64,000 nt of DNA from Halarcobacter anaerophilus (GCF_006459125.1 NZ_CP041070.1:2790001-2854000), one strand, 5' to 3'; shown: positions 8,980 through 18,604, numbered from the stretch's first letter. Translations and numbers: made by a program. The notes: a model not told the origin generated them from the sequence alone.

Positions 8980-9764
8980 TTAAAAACCTTTGATATATCT
9001 AAAAAATATTCAATAATAAATCCAATAACAAGATAAGGAATAAACGGTGTTTGAATATCTTTTTTCTTAAAATTATAATAAATAGAGGGTATTATAGCAA
9101 AAAGTGCCGCTAAAAATACAGCTGCTAATGCACCTTTTAAACCTAAAACCACTCCTATTGCAGCTAAAACGGGGATATCACCCTCACCTAAAGCTTCTTG
9201 TGTTTTTAAACTTTCATCTTTTAATATTTTGGATTTTATATTTTGAATATAAAAGCTTATTAAAAAGTTTAACAAAACAAAAGCTCCTGAAATAATAAAA
9301 GCATTGTTTAAAGACTCTATTAAAGAAAAGTCACTCACAAAAAAACTAAAAATCAAACTTAGCAATAAAAGATAATCGGGAACGGCTTTGTATTTAAAAT
9401 CAATAAAAGATAATACAATTAAAAGATAAAAAAACAAAACTGCATATAAAAATTCTAAAGAGAGTGAAAATTTTAAATATAAAGCAAGAGTCAAAATTGC
9501 ACTTAAAAGTTCTACGATAAAATATAAAATAGAGATTTTTTCATTGCAATAAGCACACTTTCCTCTTAAAAAAAGATATGAAAGAAGTGGAATATTGTAG
9601 TACCAAGCAATAATATGATTACAATTCATACAAGAACTTCTTGGAAAAACTACAGATTTTTTTTGGGGTAATCTTATTATTAATACATTTAAAAATGATC
9701 CGAAAACAGCCCCGAAGATAAAACTAAACAGCTCCAAATCTTCTCTCTCGTAAATTAAAATCAC
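8976..9764 (-). CDS. Prepilin peptidase (A24 aspartic protease, PilD-like)
   Basis: Inner-membrane enzyme that cleaves and N-methylates type IV prepilin-like leader peptides. The N-terminal part has the family block GAVFGSFLNVLIIRLP and a zinc-type four-Cys set, CMNC and CAYC (about residues 41-44 and 70-73). The catalytic Asp pair is in SFIDFKYKAVPD (about 120-130) and GEGDIP (about 193-198). Several TM helices are evident and ~260 residues is normal. The start is uncertain. GTG at 9764 overlaps uppS by 41 bases and has no clear ribosome site, while a TTG at 9737 follows GAGAGAAGA. No pilin genes are nearby; the position is conserved in Campylobacter. Confidence 0.9.
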   Translation of the reverse strand: MILIYEREDLELFSFIFGAVFGSFLNVLIIRLPQKKSVVFPRSSCMNCNHIIAWYYNIPLLSYLFLRGKCAYCNEKISILYFIVELLSAILTLALYLKFSLSLEFLYAVLFFYLLIVLSFIDFKYKAVPDYLLLLSLIFSFFVSDFSLIESLNNAFIISGAFVLLNFLISFYIQNIKSKILKDESLKTQEALGEGDIPVLAAIGVVLGLKGALAAVFLAALFAIIPSIYYNFKKKDIQTPFIPYLVIGFIIEYFLDISKVFN

Positions 9765-10410
9765 TAATTAAATCATCTAACTCATTTGTTGTAAACTCAG
9801 GCCAATAAGTTTCGGTAAAAAAGAGTTCTGCATAAGCATTCTGCCATAAAAGATAGTTTGATAATCGTATCTCTCCGCTTGTTCTGATAAGCATATCAAC
9901 AGAAGGAATGTTTGCCGTATCCAAGCAGTTTTCAAAATTTTCTTTAGTAACTTCAAGATTTTTTTCATTCAGTTTTTTTATTGCTCTTAAAATCTCATCT
10001 TGAGAGCCGTAATTTAAAGCTAAAATTTGAGTAAGTCTTTTTCCTTTTGCCGTTTTTTCTTCAACCTCTTTTATAATATTTTGTAAAGATTTTGAAAATT
10101 TTGATAAATCTCCTATTGCTTTAAACTTTATACTGTTTTCTAAATATACGGGAAGCTCTTTTTTTAAATGCTTTTCCAAAAGTTTCATCAAAAAATCGAC
10201 TTCAAGTTTAGGTCTGCTCCAATTTTCGGTGGAAAAAGCATATAACGTTAAATACTTAACCCCTATTTGAGCGCAATGTTCCGTAATCTCTCTTACGGTT
10301 TTAGCACCTCTTTCATGTCCTGCCGTTCTTTTTAAGCCTCTCTCTTTTGCCCATCTTCCGTTACCGTCCATAATTATGGCAATATGTTCGGGTATTTTAT
10401 TATTATTCAT
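9724..10410 (-). CDS. uppS: Undecaprenyl pyrophosphate synthase (cis-prenyltransferase)
   Basis: Makes C55 undecaprenyl diphosphate, the lipid carrier of peptidoglycan and surface-glycan units, from FPP and IPP. The catalytic Asp is in IIMDGNGRWAKERG (about residues 12-25). Further family motifs are YAFSTENWSRP (about 77-87), NYGSQDEI (about 148) and IRTSGEIRLSNYLLWQ (about 190-205). The 228 residues are standard. ATG at 10410 shares one base with the coaBC stop (TAATG), so the two are translationally coupled. It may supply lipid carrier for the glycan genes elsewhere in the window as well as for cell-wall synthesis. Confidence 0.97.
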   Translation of the reverse strand: MNNNKIPEHIAIIMDGNGRWAKERGLKRTAGHERGAKTVREITEHCAQIGVKYLTLYAFSTENWSRPKLEVDFLMKLLEKHLKKELPVYLENSIKFKAIGDLSKFSKSLQNIIKEVEEKTAKGKRLTQILALNYGSQDEILRAIKKLNEKNLEVTKENFENCLDTANIPSVDMLIRTSGEIRLSNYLLWQNAYAELFFTETYWPEFTTNELDDLISDFNLRERRFGAV

Positions 10411-11675
10411 TATAAAACAAACTCTTTTTCTAATCTTTGTAAAATATCTAAAGAGATATCAAGTTTTTCTCCACTGAAATTATATGAACTCTCATTTAAT
10501 ATAAGTTCGATAGAGTTTGTAGAACTTCCAAAGGAGTTTGAGTTTTCTAAAAGATTTAAACAGACTGCATCCACACCTTTTTTCTCTATCATAGATTTTG
10601 CATTTTCAAAAGCAACGGTATCATCAAGTTCCGCTTTAAAACCTATTGTATAAATTCCACTTTTATCTAAAGATGAAAGAATATCCGTATTTTGGGCTAA
10701 ATCCAATTTCCAATTTGTGCCTAAAACCTCTTTTTTTAGTTTTCCCTCTTGAGGGAATTTAGGAGTATAATCACTAACTGCCGCAACCATAAAAAGATAA
10801 GGTTTTTTTTGAATTAAGCTTGGTTTAGAATCATCCATTAAAGTAGTTTTGCTCATTTTACCTTTTTTAGCAACTCTTATTGCATCAACTAAATATTCAT
10901 ACATCTCATCACTTGATTTTACACCTATTGTATGAATCTGTTTTGGAAGGTTTTCATATCCTCTTGTGCTTACTAAACATACGTCCGCACCTTTTAAAAA
11001 TAGAGCTAAAGCCAAAGAAGAAGCCATTTTACCCGATGAAAAATTAGAAATATATCTTACCTCATCAATTTTTTCAATTGTTCCGCCGCCGCTTAAAACA
11101 ACTTTTCTATTACTCCAATACTCCTCTTTTAAAAGTTCTCTTGCCGTTGCATAAAAAATCTCTTGAGGTTCAGCCATTGCTCCGTCACCTACATCTTTAC
11201 ACGCAAGCTCTTTTACAACAGAAGAGATTATCTCAAAATTGCAGAGTTTTAACATTTTTAAACTTGCATGGGTTATTGGGTTTTTAAGCATATTCGTATT
11301 TGCAGCAGGAGCTAAGAGTTTAACTCTTGGATAAGCCAAAGCTGTTTGGGTTAAAAGATTATCGGCAATCCCGTTTGAGAGTTTGTTTATCGTATTTGCA
11401 GTACAAGGAGCAAGAACAAAAATATCTGCCCATTTTCCCATATCAATATGGTTATAATCTTGATTTTTTTCCCAATTTTCCGTCTCTTCACATAAAACTC
11501 TGTTTTGAGAAATTGCTTCAAAAGTCAAAGGAGTAATAAACTTTTGTGAAGCTTTTGTCATAATAACTTTTACATTTGCTCCTGCTTTTACATATAGTCT
11601 TATCAACTCTAAACTTTTATATATAGCAATTGAACTTGTAACCCCTAAGAGTATGTTTTTATCTTTTAAAAGCAT
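10410..11675 (-). CDS. coaBC: Bifunctional CoaBC (PPC synthetase / PPC decarboxylase)
   Basis: Two steps of coenzyme A synthesis: CTP-dependent ligation of Cys to 4'-phosphopantothenate (CoaB) and FMN-dependent decarboxylation (CoaC). The CoaC half (about 1-185) has the flavin-binding GVTSSIAIYKSLELIR, the active-site His in NHIDMGKWAD, the substrate clamp PAANTNML and the reductive Cys in LACKDVGDGAMAEP. The CoaB half (about 190-421) starts with VLSGGGTIEKIDEVRYISN and contains the conserved AAVSDYTP. The 421-residue length is typical. It shares one base with glmU at its start and with uppS at its end. Known in Campylobacter as dfp at the same place. Confidence 0.97.
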   Translation of the reverse strand: MLLKDKNILLGVTSSIAIYKSLELIRLYVKAGANVKVIMTKASQKFITPLTFEAISQNRVLCEETENWEKNQDYNHIDMGKWADIFVLAPCTANTINKLSNGIADNLLTQTALAYPRVKLLAPAANTNMLKNPITHASLKMLKLCNFEIISSVVKELACKDVGDGAMAEPQEIFYATARELLKEEYWSNRKVVLSGGGTIEKIDEVRYISNFSSGKMASSLALALFLKGADVCLVSTRGYENLPKQIHTIGVKSSDEMYEYLVDAIRVAKKGKMSKTTLMDDSKPSLIQKKPYLFMVAAVSDYTPKFPQEGKLKKEVLGTNWKLDLAQNTDILSSLDKSGIYTIGFKAELDDTVAFENAKSMIEKKGVDAVCLNLLENSNSFGSSTNSIELILNESSYNFSGEKLDISLDILQRLEKEFVL

Positions 11676-12970
11676 TATTTTTTTCCAAAAAATCTGTAAT
11701 AGAAATCTTTAATAAATTTCATTGGAGCTCTGTTTATTGCCAAATTACCTTTTGAAATATCTTTTGTAACACAAGTTCCCGCAGCAATCATTACATCATC
11801 TTCTATTGTCACAGGTGCAACCATTTGACAATCAGAACCTATAAATACGTTTTTACCTATTATTGTTTTATGTTTATTTATTCCATCATAATTACAAGTG
11901 ATACAGCCTGCTCCTACATTTGTACCTTCATCTATACTACAATCTCCCAAATATGAAAGATGCCCTGCTTTAACTCCCGTTAAAATCGCTTTTTTTGTTT
12001 CTACAAAATTTCCAAGATGGGTATTTTTCAAATTGCTTCCAGGTCTTACTCTTGCCATAGGACCGATATCGGAATCTTCTAAAACAGAATCCTCAACAAC
12101 ACAGTTTGTTTTTACATGAGAGTTTTTTATAACTGTATCTCCAAGTAAACTAACTCCGTTTTCAATTATAGATTCACCCTCAATTTGAACCCCCTCTTCT
12201 ATATAAATAGTATCAGGCAATCTTAAAATAACACCCTCTTTTAAAAATTGGTTTTTTATTCTTTTTTGATGAATAACTTCGGCATCGGCTAATTCAACTT
12301 TTGAGTTTACCCCTTTAAAGTTCTCTTCACTTACGATAATCGGTTTTAAAACTTTTTTTTGTGTTATTGCCATTTCGACTAAATCTGTTATGTAATACTC
12401 TTTTTGAGCATTGTTATTGTTCAGTTTTGGCAGATTTTCAAGTAAAAATTGTGTATCAAACTGATAAACTCCCGCATTAGCCGTTGTTATTTTTAGTTCT
12501 TCTTCTGTGGCATCTTTTTGCTCAACTACTCTTTTTACATTTTCATTTTCAATTATAACTCTTCCGTAACCTTGTGCACTTTTTAAATTTAAAACAGACA
12601 TTACAATTGTCCCCTCTAAATCAAATTTTTCTAACTCATTTGCTTGAATCAAAGGCATATCCGCATTTAAAACCAGAGTTTTGTCATATTTTGGAGATAT
12701 TCCCATAACAGCGCCGCCTGTTCCCGGATAATTTTTATGATCTTGTATTACGAAATTTATCTCTTCTTTAAAAAATTGTTTTATCTCTTCTTTAATTTTT
12801 TGTGCTTGATGGTAAAGTACGACTGTTATATCATCACTGATTTTCAATGCCTCTTTTATTGAGTAGTATAACATTGGTTTACCTGATATTTTATGCAACA
12901 CTTTAGGTAGAGACGATTTCATTCTTGTCCCTTGACCTGCTGCTAAAATAATAATTGATTTTTTATTCAT
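11675..12970 (-). CDS. glmU: Bifunctional GlmU (GlcN-1-P acetyltransferase / UDP-GlcNAc pyrophosphorylase)
   Basis: Makes UDP-GlcNAc, the precursor of peptidoglycan, lipid A and, here, of pseudaminic acid through PseB. The N-terminal pyrophosphorylase domain (about 1-225) begins with [20 protein letters not shown]. The C-terminal left-handed beta-helix (about 245-431) shows hexapeptide repeats such as [13 protein letters not shown] and the acetyltransferase block [27 protein letters not shown]. Length is slightly shorter than the E. coli enzyme (456). The ATG lies 5 bases after the ankyrin gene stop. Overlap with coaBC by one base places it in the same operon. Confidence 0.97.
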   Translation of the reverse strand: MNKKSIIILAAGQGTRMKSSLPKVLHKISGKPMLYYSIKEALKISDDITVVLYHQAQKIKEEIKQFFKEEINFVIQDHKNYPGTGGAVMGISPKYDKTLVLNADMPLIQANELEKFDLEGTIVMSVLNLKSAQGYGRVIIENENVKRVVEQKDATEEELKITTANAGVYQFDTQFLLENLPKLNNNNAQKEYYITDLVEMAITQKKVLKPIIVSEENFKGVNSKVELADAEVIHQKRIKNQFLKEGVILRLPDTIYIEEGVQIEGESIIENGVSLLGDTVIKNSHVKTNCVVEDSVLEDSDIGPMARVRPGSNLKNTHLGNFVETKKAILTGVKAGHLSYLGDCSIDEGTNVGAGCITCNYDGINKHKTIIGKNVFIGSDCQMVAPVTIEDDVMIAAGTCVTKDISKGNLAINRAPMKFIKDFYYRFFGKK

Positions 12971-12975
12971 ATAAT

Positions 12976-14916
12976 TTAATCCTCTAATGCTTCATCTATC
13001 TCTTTTTTAAGATTTTCTATAACCTCTTCTATAGCTCTTCTCATTTTTTCATCTGTTATATTTGCATTTAACAGTTTGTCCAAATTTTTTTCTCTCTCTT
13101 TAAAAAACTTTGCAACTGCTTTGCTTTTTTTACGATGGTTATACATTAACACCCCGGAGAGTATTAAAACGACAACCAGTTTGGTATGACCTAATATTGC
13201 GGCATAATTTAAAATTGTAAATCCTGCATAATCGGCATCATTGATATCAGCCCCTGCTGATATAATAAGTCTTGCAATTTTATAATTCCCTCTCCATTGA
13301 GTATGATGCAAAGCCGTTCTTCCTTGCTTGTCTTTAATATTTAAATCAACTTTTTTTGCCAAAAGTTTTTCTACAACATCTATATTATCGGCAAGAACTG
13401 CTTTATGCAGAATAGTTCTTCCCTCTTTATCTATAGTATTTACATCAACTCTATATTTTAAAATAAAAACTAATCTCTCTAAAAAATTATCTTTCTCTTT
13501 TTGATTTATTATCTCAAGACCTTTATCTATCATGTAAGATAAAGGAGTATTGCTCTCATTGTCGACTATGTTTAAATCAACTCCCGCATTTATCAAAACT
13601 TTTATAAGCTCCAAATTATTTTGTGTTATTACATCAAAAATAACCGTTCTTCCGTCTGCTTTTGGAACATTAAGTCTTGGTTTAAAAAGAAGCATTTTTT
13701 TAAGCATAGGAATATAGTTTTCATACTCATCAATATCAAAAAATCTTCTTGAACTAGGTTTTTTGTTATTTGCAGTAATTAATACTGCTTCACATAAATC
13801 ATCAATTACGGTTCGTTCGTTATAATCTTTATGATCTACATTCGCACCGTGAGAAACAAGATAATCAATCATTGCCATATTTCTGGAACCTTTTAAAACA
13901 GCATCAAAAAGAACTGTTCTTCCTTCATTGTCTTGGGCGTTTATATTTGCTCCTGAAGCTATCAAAAACTCTATAGTATCAAAGTTATTTCTCTCTACCT
14001 CTTTGTAAAGAACTGTTTTCCCGTTTTCATCTACCCTGTCTATTGCAAGTCCCAAATCAATCAATATTCCCGTAAGTTTCAGATAGTTTCTTTCTTCATT
14101 AACTAATTTATATTTACCCTCAACTTTTTCACCTGGATCTTTTACAATTTCTAAAATTTTAAGTATTTCATCCAAAAGGGTTTTATCTGCATAATCTTTA
14201 ATATTCAGTTTTGCACCCTTATCTAAAAGAAGCTCAATAGTATGAAGGTTTTGTGCCCCTAAAATAACTGCGTTAAAAAGGGCATTTTGTCTTTTTTTAT
14301 CTAAAATATTTACATCAATTCCGTTTGTAATTAAAAACTTTGCAATTTCGGGATTCTCTTTTAAAACTGCATGAAAAAGTGCCGTTTGACCATTATTATC
14401 AACAACATTTATATCATCGGTATTATTTATGATTTCTCTTATAATCTCTAAGCTTCCGCCTTCAACGGCATCAAACAAAGCAGTTCTTCCATAATGATCG
14501 GTAATTGTTAAATCGGGATTTTGGGTCATTAAAATTTTAAAAACTTTTTCATTCTCTTCTAATGCCGTATCATGCATAATAGTTCTTCCCGAAGAGTTTA
14601 CATAATTTACGGAAGCTCCATGCTCTATAAGGAATCTAATCATCATTCCATCTGCTCTGTCGGCAGCCTCTTCTAAAGCAGTTCTTCCGTAATCATCTTC
14701 GGCATTTATATCAATACCGTTTCTAATAAGAATTTTAATAGATTCTATTCTTCTTTTTGCGGCTAAATCAAACAGCATAGTTCTGCCTTTGGCATCTCTT
14801 CTATTTATATTTACACCGCTGTCAATTAGAGACTGTATTTTATCTTCATCAATATAATTTTTCATAAGCTCTTTTTGAAGAGCTTCAGCCCCGTCACTTT
14901 TAAACATGCTCAACAT
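12976..14916 (-). CDS. Large ankyrin-repeat protein
   Basis: About 646 residues made almost entirely of ankyrin repeats (I count roughly 15, from residue ~20 to ~600). They are recognisable by the recurring G-R-T-x-L-F-D-A and A-D-I-N-x-x-D pattern, with longer inserts around residues 250-290 and 370-400. There is no signal peptide. Near residue 590 the last repeat is unusually hydrophobic ([13 protein letters not shown]) and is followed by a basic stretch and a charged coiled-coil tail; it could be a membrane helix. ATG at 14916 follows AGGGGA at good distance and is preferred to an upstream TTG at 14919. It heads the glmU operon. Function is unknown; a protein-binding scaffold is all the repeats imply. 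Confidence 0.85.
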   Translation of the reverse strand: MLSMFKSDGAEALQKELMKNYIDEDKIQSLIDSGVNINRRDAKGRTMLFDLAAKRRIESIKILIRNGIDINAEDDYGRTALEEAADRADGMMIRFLIEHGASVNYVNSSGRTIMHDTALEENEKVFKILMTQNPDLTITDHYGRTALFDAVEGGSLEIIREIINNTDDINVVDNNGQTALFHAVLKENPEIAKFLITNGIDVNILDKKRQNALFNAVILGAQNLHTIELLLDKGAKLNIKDYADKTLLDEILKILEIVKDPGEKVEGKYKLVNEERNYLKLTGILIDLGLAIDRVDENGKTVLYKEVERNNFDTIEFLIASGANINAQDNEGRTVLFDAVLKGSRNMAMIDYLVSHGANVDHKDYNERTVIDDLCEAVLITANNKKPSSRRFFDIDEYENYIPMLKKMLLFKPRLNVPKADGRTVIFDVITQNNLELIKVLINAGVDLNIVDNESNTPLSYMIDKGLEIINQKEKDNFLERLVFILKYRVDVNTIDKEGRTILHKAVLADNIDVVEKLLAKKVDLNIKDKQGRTALHHTQWRGNYKIARLIISAGADINDADYAGFTILNYAAILGHTKLVVVLILSGVLMYNHRKKSKAVAKFFKEREKNLDKLLNANITDEKMRRAIEEVIENLKKEIDEALED

Positions 14917-14967
14917 CAAAATCCCCTAAGACCGTAAATCATAAGATTATACCAAAAAAAAAGTTAA

Positions 14968-16500
14968 TTAACCTCTTCTTCCAAATCTTCGTTTAGGCTT
15001 AAAAAAATCATTATTTTTTTTAGTTGGTCTTTCAAGTTTTAGATTCAATTTCAAAGAGTTTTCAATAAAAGAGTTAAAACTGTTTCTCAAAATAACGGCT
15101 TTTTCATAATCAGGAAAAATCTCCGGAAATTTATATGAAAGCCAAAGATATAAAGATATTTTTTTTACTTCATCTTCTACAAGCAGCAAATCTTTTTGGG
15201 TAACTGCTTTTTTTGGAAGAGTGATTGAAGGTTTATAGTGACAAACTCTTTTTTTAATAACTGCTGCAATATAGGCTTCAAAAGCTTGTAAAATAATAGT
15301 TGATTTGGTTGTAATAGGAGCTTGAGAGAGTAGATATTTCTCTTCTAAAGTAAGTTTGTCTCTTTTATCCACAATAGTCGAAGCTTCAATCATAGAAGAG
15401 ATATTTGCAGCTTTAAAAGGACCGTCAAATTTCATATTTTTATTAAAAAATTTTAAAATTTTTGTTAAAGAGTTTGTTTTTATATGAGAAGCTAGATCTA
15501 ATAACTGTTCATTATTTATTTTAACTCTGTAAGGGGGTTTTATGGTTTTTACAGGCTCTTCATACTCTTTTTTTATATATTCCAAAACATCTCTTCTAGT
15601 TGCACCTAAAAATCCGACTTCATGATGTCCATATCTTCCTGCGCGACCTGCTATTTGAACTATTTCATTTACTGTTAATTTTCTTCTGCTTTTTCCGTCA
15701 AATTTAGTATCTGTCGTAAAAAGCAGATTTTTAATAGGAAGATTAAGCCCCATAGCAATTGCATCCGTTGCAATTAAAATTTCACTCTTTTTTTCTCTAA
15801 ATCTTTTTGCCTCGTCACGTCTTACTTCAGGAGATAAGTTCCCGTAAATAACCGAAACTTTATATTTTTTTTGAAGTCTTTGTTTTAATTTTAGAACATC
15901 GCTTCGTGAAAAAGCAATAAGTGCCGTTGCCGCTTCCAAATTATCCAAAGAGGTATATCTTGCCATAACTTTCAGCGGAGTTTTTCTCTGGTATTTTACG
16001 ATTTCTAACTCTTCACCCAAATATTTTGTAATCTTTTTCACTGCATCCAAGGCATTTACACTTCCCGTCATAATAACCGTATTAGCAGGAACACCGATAA
16101 TAGCATTTACCCAAGCCCAACCTCTGTCTTCATCTTCTAACATCTGAATTTCATCAATTACTGCTAAATCCACATCAAGATTAAAATCCAGCATTTCAAT
16201 AGTAGAACAGACATGGGAAGCATCTTCGTTTATTATCTGCTCTTCCCCCGTTATCAAAGAGGCATCAATACTGTTTTGTTTTAAATCCTCATAACCTTCT
16301 AAAGCCAAAAGTCTTAAAGGAGCCAAATATAATCCACTGTTTGAAGCTTTTAGCTCTTGCATTGCATTATAAGTTTTTCCGGAATTTGTAGGACCTACAA
16401 AAAATTTCAATTTTCTTTTCATACTTCGTGCTAAAGGGAAAAGTGATTTTAAATCGCAGTTAAGCAAAGACTGCAGCTGTTGTTGGAAAGTTTCATTCAT
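14968..16500 (-). CDS. Suv3-like DEAD/DExH-type RNA helicase
   Basis: ATP-dependent helicase of 510 residues resembling the mitochondrial degradosome helicase Suv3. Walker A is FVGPTNSGKTYNAM (about residues 34-47), motif Ia is LYLAPLRLLALEG and motif II is AVIDEIQML, with DEIQ in place of DEAD. Motif III is MTGS and motif VI is IVQIAGRAGRYG (about 285-296). The C-terminal helical part carries the PITTKS...AFEAYIAAV block of the Suv3 C-terminal domain. There is no convincing ribosome site before ATG 16500, but a TATAAT ends 6 bases upstream, so the mRNA may be leaderless. It is 51 bases upstream of the ankyrin gene and divergent from trmA. RNA decay or ribosome maturation is a family-based guess. 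Confidence 0.85.
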   Translation of the reverse strand: MNETFQQQLQSLLNCDLKSLFPLARSMKRKLKFFVGPTNSGKTYNAMQELKASNSGLYLAPLRLLALEGYEDLKQNSIDASLITGEEQIINEDASHVCSTIEMLDFNLDVDLAVIDEIQMLEDEDRGWAWVNAIIGVPANTVIMTGSVNALDAVKKITKYLGEELEIVKYQRKTPLKVMARYTSLDNLEAATALIAFSRSDVLKLKQRLQKKYKVSVIYGNLSPEVRRDEAKRFREKKSEILIATDAIAMGLNLPIKNLLFTTDTKFDGKSRRKLTVNEIVQIAGRAGRYGHHEVGFLGATRRDVLEYIKKEYEEPVKTIKPPYRVKINNEQLLDLASHIKTNSLTKILKFFNKNMKFDGPFKAANISSMIEASTIVDKRDKLTLEEKYLLSQAPITTKSTIILQAFEAYIAAVIKKRVCHYKPSITLPKKAVTQKDLLLVEDEVKKISLYLWLSYKFPEIFPDYEKAVILRNSFNSFIENSLKLNLKLERPTKKNNDFFKPKRRFGRRG

Positions 16501-16506
16501 AAAGGT

Positions 16507-16512
16507 ATTATA
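16507..16512 (-). promoter_or_regulatory. Candidate -10 box for the Suv3-like helicase
   Basis: TATAAT on the minus strand followed by only six bases (ACCTTT) and the ATG. The expected transcription start coincides with the A of the start codon. No recognisable -35 hexamer is seen. Confidence 0.45.
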
Positions 16513-16522
16513 GTAAATAGAA

Positions 16523-16528
16523 TATAAT
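16523..16528 (+). promoter_or_regulatory. Candidate -10 box for trmA
   Basis: TATAAT on the plus strand, 34 bases before the trmA ATG, in the 62-base divergent gap. No -35 consensus is evident. AGGAC precedes the ATG with 5 bases of spacing. Confidence 0.45.
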
Positions 16529-16562
16529 ATTAGATTAAATTTAAGAACAAATAGGACTTTTT

Positions 16563-17684
16563 ATGCAATGTGAACATTTTGGAAAATGTGGAAGCTGTAC
16601 TTTATATGAAAAAAATTATGAAGAGCAATTAAATTTTAAAATAGCAAGAGAAAAAGAGAGATTTTCGGATTTTATAGATTTTGATTTTGAAATTATAAAA
16701 AGTAGAGAACAAAACTTTAGAAACAGAGCTGAATTTAGAATTTGGAAAGAGTTTGACGAAAATAAAAACCCGACTCTATCTTATGCAATGACAAGTTTTG
16801 ATAAAAAAATATTGCCCATAAACAGCTGCCAGATAGTAACAAACCACATAAAAGAGATTATGCCCAAACTCTTAAAAGAGTTACAAGAAGATGAAACTTT
16901 AAGATTTAAGATATATGCGGTTGAATTTTTGAACTCAACATCAAATGATATGTTAGTAACCCTTATTTATCATAAAAAACTGGATGAAAACTGGATACAA
17001 AGAGCAAAAGAAATTGAGAAAAAACTTGCTGTAAAAATCATAGGAAGAAGTCGAGGACAAAAAATTATTTTAAGTGAAGAGTATATAAACGAAAACTTAG
17101 AAATAGCCGGGAAAAATTTTAAATTTTTATATCAAGAAGGTGGCTTCACCCAGCCAAACAGCGGCGTAAATATCAAAATGATAGAGTGGGTTTTAGAAAA
17201 ACAAAAAAAAGAGAATAGAGATTTGTGCGAACTATATTGCGGCGGTGGAAATTTTACAATTCCTTTAAGTCAAAAATTCAGAAAAGTATTGGCAACGGAA
17301 ATATCAAAAACATCTATAAAATCAGCCCTTGAGAATTGTAAATTAAACAATATAGAAAATATAGATTTTATAAGAATGAGTGCCGAAGATTTTGTTGAAG
17401 CATTGGAAAAAAAAAGAGAGTTTAGAAGATTAAAAGATATTAACCTAAAATCATATAATTTCAGTACCATTTTTGTTGATCCGCCAAGAGCAGGATTGGA
17501 TGATACGACAAGAGACTTGGTCAAAAATTTTGAAAAAATTATTTATATCTCATGTAATCCCCAAACACTTCATCGAGACCTAAAAATTTTAACAAAAACA
17601 CATAAAATAATGAATTTTGCACTTTTTGACCAGTTTGCATACACAGAACATATAGAATCCGGCGTTTTCTTAAACAAAATTTAA
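16563..17684 (+). CDS. trmA: TrmA-type tRNA (uracil-54-C5)-methyltransferase
   Basis: SAM-dependent enzyme forming ribothymidine at tRNA position 54. The 373-residue protein follows E. coli TrmA closely: AEFRIW (about 56), GFTQPNSGVNIKMIEW (about 197), the SAM loop ELYCGGGNF, REFRRL...LKSY, FVDPPRAGL, the nucleophile Cys in YISCNPQTL and the C-terminal FDQFAYTEHIESG that marks TrmA against RlmC/RlmD. Oddly, the N-terminus carries C3-x5-C9-x2-C12, with a fourth Cys at 89. This is the [4Fe-4S] pattern known from RlmD, and E. coli TrmA lacks it. ATG follows AGGAC. Its 3' end is 46 bases before the first flagellin. Confidence 0.92.
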   Translation: MQCEHFGKCGSCTLYEKNYEEQLNFKIAREKERFSDFIDFDFEIIKSREQNFRNRAEFRIWKEFDENKNPTLSYAMTSFDKKILPINSCQIVTNHIKEIMPKLLKELQEDETLRFKIYAVEFLNSTSNDMLVTLIYHKKLDENWIQRAKEIEKKLAVKIIGRSRGQKIILSEEYINENLEIAGKNFKFLYQEGGFTQPNSGVNIKMIEWVLEKQKKENRDLCELYCGGGNFTIPLSQKFRKVLATEISKTSIKSALENCKLNNIENIDFIRMSAEDFVEALEKKREFRRLKDINLKSYNFSTIFVDPPRAGLDDTTRDLVKNFEKIIYISCNPQTLHRDLKILTKTHKIMNFALFDQFAYTEHIESGVFLNKI

Positions 17685-17730
17685 ACTTCGCTTAGATAAT
17701 ATATAAAAATATTAAAAAAAAGGAACAAAC

Positions 17731-18573
17731 ATGAGAATTAATACTAATGTTTCTTCTCTTACTGCACAAGAAGCAGCTACGAATGTAAATAATGCTTTAA
17801 GTGCTTCATTAGAAAAGTTAAGTTCAGGTTTAAGAATCAATAAAGCAGCAGACGATGCTTCTGGTCTTGCAATTGCAGATAAATTAAGAACACAAGCAAC
17901 TTCTATTAATCAGGCAGTTGACAACGGGAACTCGGCAGTCTCGCTTCTTCAAATTGCTGATAAATCAATGTCTGAACAATCAAATATTTTGGATACTGTT
18001 AAAGCTAAACTAATCCAAGCAAATACTGATACTACATCTGAAGAAGGTAGAGAATCTATTAGAAAAGATATTAATAGATTATTGGAACAATTAGATAATA
18101 TCTCTATGTCAACAAATTATAACGGTACTCAATTAATTGGAGATACAAATGGAATAGGTTCTACAACATCATTAAGCTTTCAACTTGGAGAGAATGCTGA
18201 TGCAGGTGGGACTATCAATCTTGGTTCAATCACTGCAAATACAACAGGCCTTTCGTTAACAGGTTTAAAAAATGCAACAACACTTACAAAAAGTCTTGCA
18301 AAATCAATGCAAACGACTATAAATACTGCAATCACTAAACTTAATACATTTAGAGCAGATATCGGTTCTACTCAAAATCAAATTGAAAGTGCCGTTAGAA
18401 ACTTAATGACTCAAGCTACAAATATTACTGCTGCCGAATCTATTATTAGAGATGTTGATTATGCTCAAGAATCTGCAAACTTTAATAAACAAAATATTAT
18501 TGCACAAGCTGGTTCGTACGCTATTTCTCAAGCTAATAATGTGCAACAAAATGTTCTTAAATTATTACAATAA
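17731..18573 (+). CDS. Flagellin, copy 1
   Basis: Filament subunit of 280 residues. The conserved N-terminal D0/D1 region (MRINTNVSSLTAQEAA..., about 1-135) and C-terminal D1/D0 region (about 195-280, ending in QQNVLKLLQ) flank a very short, Ser/Thr/Asn-rich variable part, as in Arcobacter flagellins. There is no cleaved signal; export is by the flagellar type III apparatus. AAGGAA lies 7 bases before the ATG. In the 46-base gap after trmA I see no sigma28 or sigma54 signature, only AT-rich sequence. This fits reports that Arcobacter lacks FliA and RpoN. A terminator follows at 18605. Surface Ser/Thr are probable targets of Maf and pseudaminic acid from the facing operon. Confidence 0.96.
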   Translation: MRINTNVSSLTAQEAATNVNNALSASLEKLSSGLRINKAADDASGLAIADKLRTQATSINQAVDNGNSAVSLLQIADKSMSEQSNILDTVKAKLIQANTDTTSEEGRESIRKDINRLLEQLDNISMSTNYNGTQLIGDTNGIGSTTSLSFQLGENADAGGTINLGSITANTTGLSLTGLKNATTLTKSLAKSMQTTINTAITKLNTFRADIGSTQNQIESAVRNLMTQATNITAAESIIRDVDYAQESANFNKQNIIAQAGSYAISQANNVQQNVLKLLQ

Positions 18574-18604
18574 TTAAAAAATAAATACAATCGATATTAT
18601 GATG

